From: Methylotenera oryzisoli
GTDB lineage: Bacteria > Pseudomonadota > Gammaproteobacteria > Burkholderiales > Methylophilaceae
Direction: 5' to 3'
Assembly: GCA_945907735.1 (NCBI GenBank)
Contig: CAMDTL010000007.1
Coordinates: forward strand, 19,868 to 83,867
DNA length: 64,000 nt
Shown here: piece by piece, positions 57,769 to 64,000 of the stretch
How positions within the stretch are numbered: the first letter of the stretch is position 1
How the letters are laid out: the number at the start of each line of letters is the position of its first letter
Notes under the pieces: model-generated
Seen by the model: the letters and a program-made list of their open reading frames with translations, nothing else
What the model was told of the DNA's origin: nothing
Databases searched by the model: none
Position numbers and translations under genes: made by a program

Positions 57769-58389
57769 TTGATTTTTAATAAAAATTTACTATTAGCAAC
57801 GACAATCTTGCTGATAGGTGGTTGCGCAACAATGACGCCACCGCCAGCGCAAACGCCAACTTCATCCCTTACTCATCAACAACATCTCGCCGCGCTCGCC
57901 AATATTAAAGCGTTTTCGCTTAAAGGTAGATTGGGCGTAGTCACCAATCTGCGCGGCTTTTCGGGCGGAATCGAGTGGCAACATCAAGCTGCCAATGACA
58001 ATATCGACATATTTTCACCCGTCGGCGGCAAAGTCGCGAACATCACCAGAAATCCAAGTGGCCTGACACTTACCTCGCAAGATGGCCATACAATAAAAGC
58101 CAGCGATACAGAAAGTTTAACCGAAGCCACGCTGGGCTGGCGCTTACCACTTAAGGACTTGAGCGACTGGGCAATCGGTCGCCCAAGCGCCAGTAAAATA
58201 GAGGATTCCAGCTGGGATACGCAAGGCCGATTATTGACGCTAAAACAGGATGGTTGGGATATTAGCTATGAAAATTACACCGAGCATAACAGCACTTTTT
58301 TACCCAGTAAAATTGTGCTAAAAAGTGAAAAAGTGAATCTAAAATTGCTGGTAGAAAAATGGCTTAGTGACGATAATTTACCACATTAA
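57769..58389 (+). CDS. lolB: Outer membrane lipoprotein receptor LolB
   Basis: LolB accepts lipoproteins from LolA and inserts them in the outer membrane. It is 206 residues long. The lipobox is LIGGC near residue 19. The LolB fold is seen in FSLKGRLGVVTNLRGFSGGI near 49, WQHQAANDNIDIFSPVGG and ATLGWRLPLKDLSDWAIGRP near 120. The start is TTG at 57769, the only one that keeps the signal peptide complete. The neighbour ispE is the usual one. Confidence 0.93.
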   Translation: MIFNKNLLLATTILLIGGCATMTPPPAQTPTSSLTHQQHLAALANIKAFSLKGRLGVVTNLRGFSGGIEWQHQAANDNIDIFSPVGGKVANITRNPSGLTLTSQDGHTIKASDTESLTEATLGWRLPLKDLSDWAIGRPSASKIEDSSWDTQGRLLTLKQDGWDISYENYTEHNSTFLPSKIVLKSEKVNLKLLVEKWLSDDNLPH

Positions 58390-58474
58390 CTCATTGACGG
58401 CATATGCCATGCAACCCTTATGGATATTTACTCACAGTGCATCTATTTAAAAAAATTAAGCTAACATTCTATTT

Positions 58475-59326
58475 ATGCAAGATTTCCTACCTTTTTTAGC
58501 CCCCGCAAAAATCAACTTGTTTTTGCACATCACTGGCCAACGTACGGATGGTTATCACACTTTGCAAAGCGTGTTTCAGCTGCTAGACTTTTACGACACG
58601 CTGCACATCAAACCCACAAAAACAAGTGAAATTAAGCGTGTAAATGCTGTAAAAAACGTGGCTGTAAGCCAATGTCTTTGCGGTCTAGCGGCCAGCGCTT
58701 TACAACAACATACCGGCTGCACATTAGGTGTGGAATACGCAATCGACAAACGCATCCCAATGGGTGGCGGTTTAGGCGGCGGTAGCTCGGATGCCGCCGC
58801 CATGCTACTAGCGCTCAACCAATTGTGGCAGCTCAACTTAAGCCGTATCGAGCTGATGCGAATTGGCTTAAAGCTTGGCGCTGATGTGCCAGTATTTATA
58901 TTCGGCCAAAATGCATGGGCAGAAGGTGTGGGCGAGCAGCTCACTGCAATTGACTTGGCGCCTAGCCATTACGTGGTACTAACGCCGCAAGTTCATGTAT
59001 CAACTGCACAAATTTTTGCCAATTCTGCATTGACAAGAGACACGAAACCGTTGAGAATGGCGGACTTTTCGAGAGTCATGCATTATAGTTTATTTAAGCA
59101 TGACCTTGAAGCAGTAGTGTGTAAGGAATATCAGGCAGTGGCAAGCACTTTAGAATGGCTAAAGCCTTATGGTGAAGCTAGAATGAGCGGCTCGGGCGCA
59201 TCGGTATTTGTTGCAGTTAATTCAAAACAAAAGGCAGATGAACTTTTAGCCAATAAACCTGAAAATACCACAGGATTTGTGGCAAAAGGGCTGATTAGAC
59301 ACCCACATTTTGAATTGGCGCATTAA
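58475..59326 (+). CDS. ispE: 4-diphosphocytidyl-2-C-methyl-D-erythritol kinase
   Basis: A GHMP kinase of the MEP isoprenoid pathway, 283 residues long. APAKINLFLHITGQRTDGYH lies at the N-terminus, the ATP motif PMGGGLGGGSSDAAAMLLAL near 95, GADVPVFIFGQNAWAEGVGE near 137 and MSGSGASVFVA near 237. It is followed by tRNA-Gln and prs, a common order in betaproteobacteria. Confidence 0.96.
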   Translation: MQDFLPFLAPAKINLFLHITGQRTDGYHTLQSVFQLLDFYDTLHIKPTKTSEIKRVNAVKNVAVSQCLCGLAASALQQHTGCTLGVEYAIDKRIPMGGGLGGGSSDAAAMLLALNQLWQLNLSRIELMRIGLKLGADVPVFIFGQNAWAEGVGEQLTAIDLAPSHYVVLTPQVHVSTAQIFANSALTRDTKPLRMADFSRVMHYSLFKHDLEAVVCKEYQAVASTLEWLKPYGEARMSGSGASVFVAVNSKQKADELLANKPENTTGFVAKGLIRHPHFELAH

Positions 59327-59348
59327 TATGCAAGTTAAGAAGTTTTAT

Positions 59349-59425
59349 TGGGGAGTCGCCAAGCTGGTTAAGGCACTGGGTTTTGATCCCAGCATCCGAA
59401 GGTTCGAGTCCTTCCTCCTCAGCCA
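59349..59425 (+). tRNA. tRNA-Gln (anticodon TTG)
   Basis: A complete cloverleaf. The acceptor TGGGGAG pairs with CTCCTCA (one G-T wobble). The anticodon stem CTGGG/CCCAG encloses the loop TTTTGAT with anticodon TTG. The T arm is built on AAGG/CCTT around TTCGAGT, and CCA is encoded. It lies between ispE and prs. Confidence 0.96.
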
Positions 59426-59461
59426 AGTTTTATAATGCAGAAAATTGATCTGTTTTAATAT

Positions 59462-59505
59462 AAGCGTGTAGATGCGGGCATGTTAACCCTAGGATTTACA
59501 CGCTT
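59462..59505 (+). terminator. Terminator after tRNA-Gln
   Basis: AAGCGTGTA (59462-59470) and TACACGCTT (59497-59505) form a perfect 9-bp stem with a long loop and are followed by TAATTTTTT. It sits between the tRNA and prs, so it could also act in the prs leader. Confidence 0.7.
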
Positions 59506-59554
59506 TAATTTTTTAAATTTTACTGCTCTATTTTTAGCACTTTAAAGGTTCATT

Positions 59555-60505
59555 TTGAGCAACGGCAATATGATGGTGTTTACAGGCAGTGCCAACCCAG
59601 CGCTTGCAAACCAAGTGGCTGAGCACTTGGGTATTGCACTTGGTCGCGTCAGCGTTGGCCGCTTTAGCGACGGCGAAGTGATGCTGGAGCTGCTTGAAAA
59701 TGTGCGCGGCAAAGATGTATTTGTGCTGCAATCGACCAGCCACCCCACCAACGACACGTTAATGGAAGTGATGGTCATGGTGGATGCGCTACGTCGCTCG
59801 TCCGCAGGACGCATTACTGCTGCCATCCCGTATTTAGGTTATTCACGGCAAGATCGCCGCCCGCGCTCTGCCCGCGTGGCGATTACTGCAAAAGTAGTGG
59901 CCAATATGCTCACTAGTGTTGGGGTTAATCGCTTATTAACCATGGATTTGCATTCTGACCAAATTCAAGGTTTTTTTGATATTCCAGTAGACAATATCTA
60001 CGCCACACCAATTTTGTTGGCCGATTTACGCAAGAAAAAATATGAAGATTTAGTGGTGGTTTCGCCCGATGTAGGTGGTGTAGTGCGTGCCCGCGCAGCC
60101 GCCAAAGAATTAAGTGCAGATTTAGCCATTATTGATAAACGCCGCCCCAAACCCAATGTAGCCAAAGTGATGAATATTATCGGTGAAGTGGCTGGCCGCA
60201 CCTGTGTCATTGTAGATGACATGGTAGACACAGCGAATACCTTGTGCGAAGCGGCTGCGGCGTTAAAAGACCAAGGCGCTGTAAAAGTATTGGCTTATAC
60301 CACACACCCTGTGTTATCAGGCAATGCGGCTGAGCGCATCGCAGACTCTGCGCTGGATGAGTTAGTGGTCACGAACACTATTCCGCTGAGTAAAGCTTCG
60401 AGCGAATGCAAAAAAATTCGTCAATTAAGTGCCGCAGAATTATTAGCAGAAACGATTAAGCGCATTAGCCAAGAGGAATCAGTTTCTTCTCTATTTTTAG
60501 ATTAA
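59555..60505 (+). CDS. prs: Ribose-phosphate pyrophosphokinase
   Basis: Prs makes PRPP from ribose 5-phosphate and ATP. It is 316 residues long. [20 protein letters not shown] opens the protein. [17 protein letters not shown] near 130, [17 protein letters not shown] near 170 and the PRPP loop [13 protein letters not shown] near 220 are diagnostic. The start is TTG at 59555 with AAAGG six bases upstream; an ATG at 59570 would trim five residues. Confidence 0.97.
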   Translation: MSNGNMMVFTGSANPALANQVAEHLGIALGRVSVGRFSDGEVMLELLENVRGKDVFVLQSTSHPTNDTLMEVMVMVDALRRSSAGRITAAIPYLGYSRQDRRPRSARVAITAKVVANMLTSVGVNRLLTMDLHSDQIQGFFDIPVDNIYATPILLADLRKKKYEDLVVVSPDVGGVVRARAAAKELSADLAIIDKRRPKPNVAKVMNIIGEVAGRTCVIVDDMVDTANTLCEAAAALKDQGAVKVLAYTTHPVLSGNAAERIADSALDELVVTNTIPLSKASSECKKIRQLSAAELLAETIKRISQEESVSSLFLD

Positions 60506-60513
60506 GTTTTAGC

Positions 60514-60543
60514 CTGCATACTGGTCGCGGTATGCAGTTTTTT
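60514..60543 (+). terminator. Intrinsic terminator of prs
   Basis: CTGCATAC and GTATGCAG form an 8-bp stem around an eight-base loop and are followed directly by six T, nine bases after the prs stop. Confidence 0.88.
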
Positions 60544-60578
60544 AGTGTAGCAAATGGTGTAATTTTAGGAGCAACAAA

Positions 60579-61232
60579 ATGAGTATTTCAATTAATGCAG
60601 TTAAACGTGACGTCAAAGGTACGGGTGCGAGCCGCCGTGCACGTCGCGCTGGCAATGTGCCGGGGGTGGTGTATGGCGGTGGTCAAGCCGCTGTTAACCT
60701 AGAGCTAAATCATAAAGAATTGTTTTTACAATTCCGCCACGAGGCGTTTCATGCCTCGATTTTAGATTTAATTTTAGATGGCAAAAAAGAAAGCGTGCTC
60801 TTGCGCGATTTTCAAATGCACCCAGTGCGCAATACTATTCAACACATTGATTTTCAACGTGTTTCTGCTAACGAGAAAATCCATGTAAAAGTGCCTTTCC
60901 ACTTTATCAATGCAGATATCGCCCCAGGCGTTAAATTGGGCGATGGTATCGTGGCGCACATTTTGACAGAAGCTGAAGTTAGCTGCTTACCAAAAGATTT
61001 GCCAGAGTTCTTGACTGTAGAATTAGCAGCCCTAGAGATAGGCCACTCAGTGCATTTATCACAAATTACCCTGCCAAAAGGCGTTGAGTTTGTAGCACTC
61101 GCCCATGGTAACGACGCTGCTGTAGCGGCAATTGCCAAAACGCGCGGTGGTATTTCTGATGACGCAGCCGAGGCAACAGAAGACGCGCCTGCAGCGCCTG
61201 CAGCAACAGTCGCAGAACCAGCAGCTGAGTAA
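60579..61232 (+). CDS. rplY: 50S ribosomal protein L25/Ctc family
   Basis: A 5S rRNA-binding ribosomal protein of the long Ctc type, 217 residues. SRRARRAGNVPGVVYGGG lies near residue 18, LLRDFQMHPVRNTIQHIDF near 72, and the TL5 C-terminal domain from about 95. The C-terminal 25 residues are an Ala/Glu/Pro-rich tail. Strong SD: TTAGGAGCAACAAA before the ATG. It has its own terminator and precedes pth, the conserved order. Confidence 0.96.
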   Translation: MSISINAVKRDVKGTGASRRARRAGNVPGVVYGGGQAAVNLELNHKELFLQFRHEAFHASILDLILDGKKESVLLRDFQMHPVRNTIQHIDFQRVSANEKIHVKVPFHFINADIAPGVKLGDGIVAHILTEAEVSCLPKDLPEFLTVELAALEIGHSVHLSQITLPKGVEFVALAHGNDAAVAAIAKTRGGISDDAAEATEDAPAAPAATVAEPAAE

Positions 61233-61250
61233 TTTTATTTAGCCAAAATT

Positions 61251-61284
61251 AAAACGCGTACTTAATATTAAGTGCGCGTTTTTT
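61251..61284 (+). terminator. Intrinsic terminator of rplY
   Basis: AAAACGCG pairs with CGCGTTTT around an inner palindrome ACTTAATATTAAGT, with one T-G wobble between. Further T follow. It lies 19 bases after the rplY stop. Confidence 0.88.
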
Positions 61285-61300
61285 ATTTTAAACTATCGAC

Positions 61301-61864
61301 ATGAGCATAAAACTAATTGTTGGCCTAGGAAATCCTAGCGATAAATACGCAGCCACTCGCCATAACGCGGGCTTTTGGTTTGTGGATGCCGTTGCCACGC
61401 AAAATAATACAAAATTAGCTTTAGACGCCAAAATGTTTGGCGATGTGGGGAAGCTTAATCAAGACACTTGGCTACTCAAACCCACCACCTTTATGAACGC
61501 CAGCGGCAAAGCGGTTGTGGCACTGGTCAATTATTATAAAATTTTACCAGCAGAAATTTTAGTGGTGCATGACGAATTAGATTTGCCAACTGGCAGCGCC
61601 AAATTAAAGTTTGGCGGCGGGCACGGTGGGCACAATGGTTTAAAAGATACCCATGCCGCGCTGGGCACGGCCGATTATTGGCGGCTACGTTTGGGTATAG
61701 GTCACCCGGGTGACCGCAACGAAGTAATCAATTATGTGCTAAAGGCGCCCACACGAGAAGAAAATGATGCCATGCAAGCCAGTATCCATGCGGCCTGTGC
61801 GGTAGTGCCTTTTGTGCTTAAAGGCGAATTTGAAAGCGCAATGTTAAATTTGCATACCAAGTAG
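61301..61864 (+). CDS. pth: Peptidyl-tRNA hydrolase
   Basis: Pth frees tRNA from peptidyl-tRNAs that drop off ribosomes. It is 187 residues long. LIVGLGNPSDKYAATRHNAG carries the catalytic His near residue 20. LKPTTFMNASGKAV near 60, VVHDELDLPTGSAKLKFGGG near 88 with the catalytic Asp, and GHNGLKD near 110 are diagnostic. Confidence 0.97.
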   Translation: MSIKLIVGLGNPSDKYAATRHNAGFWFVDAVATQNNTKLALDAKMFGDVGKLNQDTWLLKPTTFMNASGKAVVALVNYYKILPAEILVVHDELDLPTGSAKLKFGGGHGGHNGLKDTHAALGTADYWRLRLGIGHPGDRNEVINYVLKAPTREENDAMQASIHAACAVVPFVLKGEFESAMLNLHTK

Positions 61865-61904
61865 CCATTCAACGATTTAAAAATGCTGTTTTTCCACCTG
61901 TATT

Positions 61905-61999
61905 TTAAGCGAGTACAAGGCGGCAAGGATAAAGAAGCGCAGGCAGTACAGTAAGTACGACCAGCTGATGAAGACACAGCCAACACAGTAATCGCTTAA
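61905..61999. repeat. Short inverted-repeat element (about 95 bp) between pth and ychF
   Basis: The ends TTAAGCGAGTAC and GTAATCGCTTAA are inverted repeats matching at 11 of 12 positions. The interior has GCGCAGGCAGTACAGTAAGTACG. A related but degraded sequence lies at about 22617-22722. It has no open frame; MITE-like. It leaves only 18 bases before the ychF start. Confidence 0.65.
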
Positions 62000-62017
62000 A
62001 AGACGAACGGAAACAAT

Positions 62018-63103
62018 ATGAAATGTGGCATTGTAGGCTTACCTAACGTAGGCAAAAGCACACTCTTTAACGCTATCACCAAGGCAGGTATTGCGGCAGA
62101 GAATTACCCGTTCTGCACCATTGAGCCAAACATAGGTATTGTAGAAGTGCCTGATACGCGCTTGCAACCGCTCATCGACATTGTAAAACCGCAAAAAGTG
62201 CAACCCGCCATTGTCGAGTTTGTCGATATTGCTGGCTTAGTGGCAGGGGCCTCAAAAGGCGAAGGCCTTGGTAACAAGTTCCTCGCCAACATTCGCGAAA
62301 CTGATGCGATTGCGCACGTAGTGCGCTGTTTTGAGGATGGCAACGTGATACACGTCGCCAATAAAATTGATCCGCTTTCTGATATTGAAGTGATTAACAC
62401 TGAGCTCGCGCTGGCGGACATGGAAACGGTCGAAAAAACCATGCAACGTGAAGGCAAAAAAGCTAAAAGTGGCGATAAGGAAGCGATTGCACTCATGGCG
62501 GTGCTCGACAAAGTGCTACCTTGCTTAAACGAGGCCAAAGCGGTGCGCACATTGGGTTTAGATGACGATGAATTGCAACTGCTTAAACCGCTGTGCTTAA
62601 TTACCGTAAAACCTGTGATGTACTTGGCCAATGTGGATGAAAAGGGCTTTGAAAATAATCCATTCTTAGACAAAGTAGTCGCATTAGGCAAAGCCGAACA
62701 TGCACCTGTGGTGTGCATTTGTGCCAAAATTGAAGGCGAAATCTCCGAGCTGGACGACGAAGATAAACTGCTATTTTTAAGTGAGCTTGGGCAAGATGAG
62801 CCAGGCTTAAACCGCGTCATCCGCGCTGCTTATGATTTACTTGGGCTACAGACTTATTTCACGGCTGGCGTGCAAGAAGTGCGCGCTTGGACAGTAAAAA
62901 AAGGCGCCACCGCCCCGCAAGCAGCGGGTGTGATTCATACCGATTTTGAGCGCGGATTTATTCGCGCAGAGGTGATTCAATACGACGAATACGTTAAAAA
63001 CAAAGGCGAACAAGGCAGCAAAGAAGCTGGCAAAATGCGCTTAGAAGGTAAAGAATATATTGTGCAAGATGGCGATGTGATGCACTTTAGATTCAACGTT
63101 TAG
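62018..63103 (+). CDS. ychF: Ribosome-binding ATPase YchF (Obg/Ola1 family)
   Basis: 361 residues, close to the family's 363. G1 is [18 protein letters not shown] at the N-terminus, then [40 protein letters not shown] near 70 and the C-terminal TGS domain from about 280 ([20 protein letters not shown]). It hydrolyses ATP rather than GTP and binds ribosomes (family knowledge). It follows pth, the common order. Confidence 0.97.
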   Translation: MKCGIVGLPNVGKSTLFNAITKAGIAAENYPFCTIEPNIGIVEVPDTRLQPLIDIVKPQKVQPAIVEFVDIAGLVAGASKGEGLGNKFLANIRETDAIAHVVRCFEDGNVIHVANKIDPLSDIEVINTELALADMETVEKTMQREGKKAKSGDKEAIALMAVLDKVLPCLNEAKAVRTLGLDDDELQLLKPLCLITVKPVMYLANVDEKGFENNPFLDKVVALGKAEHAPVVCICAKIEGEISELDDEDKLLFLSELGQDEPGLNRVIRAAYDLLGLQTYFTAGVQEVRAWTVKKGATAPQAAGVIHTDFERGFIRAEVIQYDEYVKNKGEQGSKEAGKMRLEGKEYIVQDGDVMHFRFNV

Positions 63104-63234
63104 CTGCGCGCGTTTTAATGTTTTACTTAGTAAGATTTAATGTGTAAAACACAAAGTAATTTTGACAATTAAGCACTAAAACACTAGAATTGCGCCCTTG
63201 CCTGAATTTCAAATTTCAGGCTAAAAGTTTAACT

Positions 63235-63311
63235 GGTGATGTAGCTCAGCTGGTTAGAGCACAGGATTCATAATCCTGGGGTCGTGGGTTCAAGTCCCAC
63301 TCTCACCACCA
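63235..63311 (+). tRNA. tRNA-Met (anticodon CAT, elongator type)
   Basis: A cloverleaf with D arm GTAGCTCAGCTGGTTAGAGC, anticodon stem CAGGA/TCCTG around TTCATAA, variable GGGTC and T arm GTGGG/CCCAC. CCA is encoded. The body closely resembles elongator tRNA-Met; an Ile2 (lysidine) identity is less likely. The acceptor stem GGTGATG against TCTCACC has one T-C mismatch and a G-T wobble at its base. A tyrosine-type integrase gene begins about 200 bases downstream. Confidence 0.92.
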
Positions 63312-63345
63312 CTCTCACGGACGTTAATGTCCAACGAAGTACACG

Positions 63346-63370
63346 AAACCCGCTTAATTGCGGGTTTTTT
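63346..63370 (+). terminator. Terminator after tRNA-Met
   Basis: AAACCCGC and GCGGGTTT form an 8-bp stem around TTAATT and are followed by TTT, 34 bases after the tRNA. It isolates the tRNA from the integrase gene. Confidence 0.88.
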
Positions 63371-63415
63371 GTTGCAAATTAGTCCAAAATAGTCTAGGAT
63401 AAACCAATGAAATCT

Positions 63416-63486
63416 GTTGGTATTTGTTGGTTTTTATGTTGGTACTTATCGATTAACGACATAAATAGTCAGATACATACCAACAA
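63416..63486 (+). repeat. GTTGGT repeats upstream of the integrase gene
   Basis: GTTGGT occurs at 63416, 63426 and 63438 as direct repeats (starts 10 and 12 bases apart) and ACCAAC at 63479 in the opposite orientation. The array lies between the tRNA terminator and the integrase start. It may hold integrase arm sites or a regulator operator. Confidence 0.5.
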
Positions 63487-63507
63487 TCCATTAAAAAGGA
63501 CACGGCT

Positions 63508-64000
63508 ATGGCTCTATCTGACATCACAATACGCAACGCTAGGGAAAAGGCAAAACCATACAAACTCTCAGATTCTGGTGGCTTGTTTATCCTAATTGCC
63601 ACAACTGGTGGGAAGCTTTGGCGTTATTCGTACCGATTTGATGGTAAACAAAAAACACTGGCTCTTGGCGCTTACCCCGATACAGGGTTAAAAGAAGCCA
63701 GAGAACTTCATGCCGCAGCACGGAAGCTATTGGCTGCCGGTATAGACCCTAACGAAAATCGTAAAAGTACCAATGCCGCCAAAAAATTAAATGCTGCGAA
63801 TAGCTTTGAATTGGTTGCCCGTGAATGGTGGCAATCTTACATGAAAAACAAAGCAGAGAGCCACAAAGAGAAGGTCATAAGACGTTTCGAACTTTACCTG
63901 TTCCCTTGGCTAGGCAAAAAACCTATTTCTGAAATCACCGCACCTCAAGTTTTAGAAGTAATTAAACGCATTGAAAAACAGAATAAACTCGAAACCGCCC
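63508..64000 (+). CDS. P4-type tyrosine integrase, N-terminal part (runs off the window)
   Basis: The first 164 residues of a site-specific recombinase. The N-terminal DUF4102-type arm domain reads MALSDITIRNAREKAKPYKL, SDSGGLFILIATTGGKLWRY and LGAYPDTGLKEARELHAAAR. The SAM-like core-binding domain starts near residue 115 (AREWWQSYMKNKAESHKEKV). The catalytic domain lies beyond the window. ATG 63508 has AAAAAGGA upstream at a good distance. Position next to tRNA-Met marks the left end of an integrated element. Confidence 0.92.
   Translation, partial: MALSDITIRNAREKAKPYKLSDSGGLFILIATTGGKLWRYSYRFDGKQKTLALGAYPDTGLKEARELHAAARKLLAAGIDPNENRKSTNAAKKLNAANSFELVAREWWQSYMKNKAESHKEKVIRRFELYLFPWLGKKPISEITAPQVLEVIKRIEKQNKLETA

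Noticed and set aside
59535..59543. TTAGCACTT upstream of prs, resembling a CIRCE left half
   Set aside because: No GAGTGCTAA follows after nine bases; a chance match.
62104..62820. A 238-codon minus-strand frame inside ychF
   Set aside because: Antisense shadow of a highly conserved gene; Ser/Leu-rich product with no recognisable motif.
63416..63484. GTTGGT repeats as a CRISPR-like array
   Set aside because: The units are six bases long with spacers of four to six bases, far too short for CRISPR repeats, and no cas gene is present.
63407..63595. A 62-codon frame overlapping the integrase start
   Set aside because: It is in another frame from the integrase, covers the GTTGGT repeats and has no family features.

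Overview
The window is a contiguous, gene-dense piece of a moderately AT-rich betaproteobacterial chromosome. Protein content and gene order point to a methylotroph of the Methylophilaceae (Methylotenera/Methylophilus type). This is an inference from the Edd/Eda Entner-Doudoroff pair, the bamE-fur, recN-nadK-hrcA and coaD-rsmD-M16-ftsYEX-rpoH neighbourhoods, and general protein similarity; no marker RNA is present to prove it.

Layout. 0-5.9 kb: carB (cut by the window start), carA, a DUF2238 membrane protein, dapB and bamE, all on the minus strand. 5.9-12.9 kb: fur, an M48 lipoprotein protease, recN-nadK (minus), then hrcA and hemH. 12.9-17.1 kb: ADP-heptose synthesis (hldD, gmhA, hldE) and heptosyltransferase waaF. 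17.1-19.7 kb: a decayed accessory patch with a dead IS1595-family element, one intact glycosyltransferase and two truncated or frameshifted sugar-polymer genes. 19.7-24.5 kb: ugd, a HAD phosphatase, eda and edd. 24.7-33.5 kb: a lipopolysaccharide core locus with a NodU-type carbamoyltransferase, a tandem-kinase protein, a kinase-GT9 fusion, an LpxL-like acyltransferase, a WaaG-WaaP fusion and waaC. 33.6-37.5 kb: grpE, dnaK and dnaJ with sigma-32-like promoters. 37.6-43.5 kb: small conserved genes, gloA, ferredoxin, coaD, rsmD and an M16 peptidase pair. 43.5-47.1 kb: ftsY-ftsE-ftsX and rpoH, with a CIRCE element before rpoH. 47.1-51 kb: a dynamin-like GTPase remnant, then DUF971-ubiE-ubiJ-ubiB. 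51-56 kb: mutM and a GldAFG-like ABC system. 56-63.1 kb: a TPR protein, lolB, ispE, tRNA-Gln, prs, rplY, pth and ychF. 63.2 kb to the end: a tRNA-Met gene with a P4-type integrase beside it, the left edge of an integrated element that runs out of the window.

The genes fit together in three main themes. (1) LPS inner-core assembly: heptose synthesis, heptosyltransferases I and II, a core glucosyltransferase, several core kinases and a carbamoyltransferase, with unusual domain fusions. (2) Heat shock: hrcA, its operator CIRCE placed at rpoH rather than at grpE/dnaK, and sigma-32-like promoters at grpE and dnaK, which suggests the cascade HrcA to RpoH to chaperones. (3) Envelope and membrane maintenance: BamE, BepA-like protease, LolB, FtsEX/FtsY and ubiquinone synthesis.

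The most unusual single observation is that rpoH has no ATG, GTG or TTG start where its Shine-Dalgarno and conserved N-terminus demand one; the codon there is ATA. Short dispersed inverted repeats are frequent, and in two places they supply coding sequence: the waaF start codon and the rsmD C-terminus. Several genes (recN, hrcA, lolB, prs, rsmD and probably the kinase-GT9 fusion) begin with TTG.
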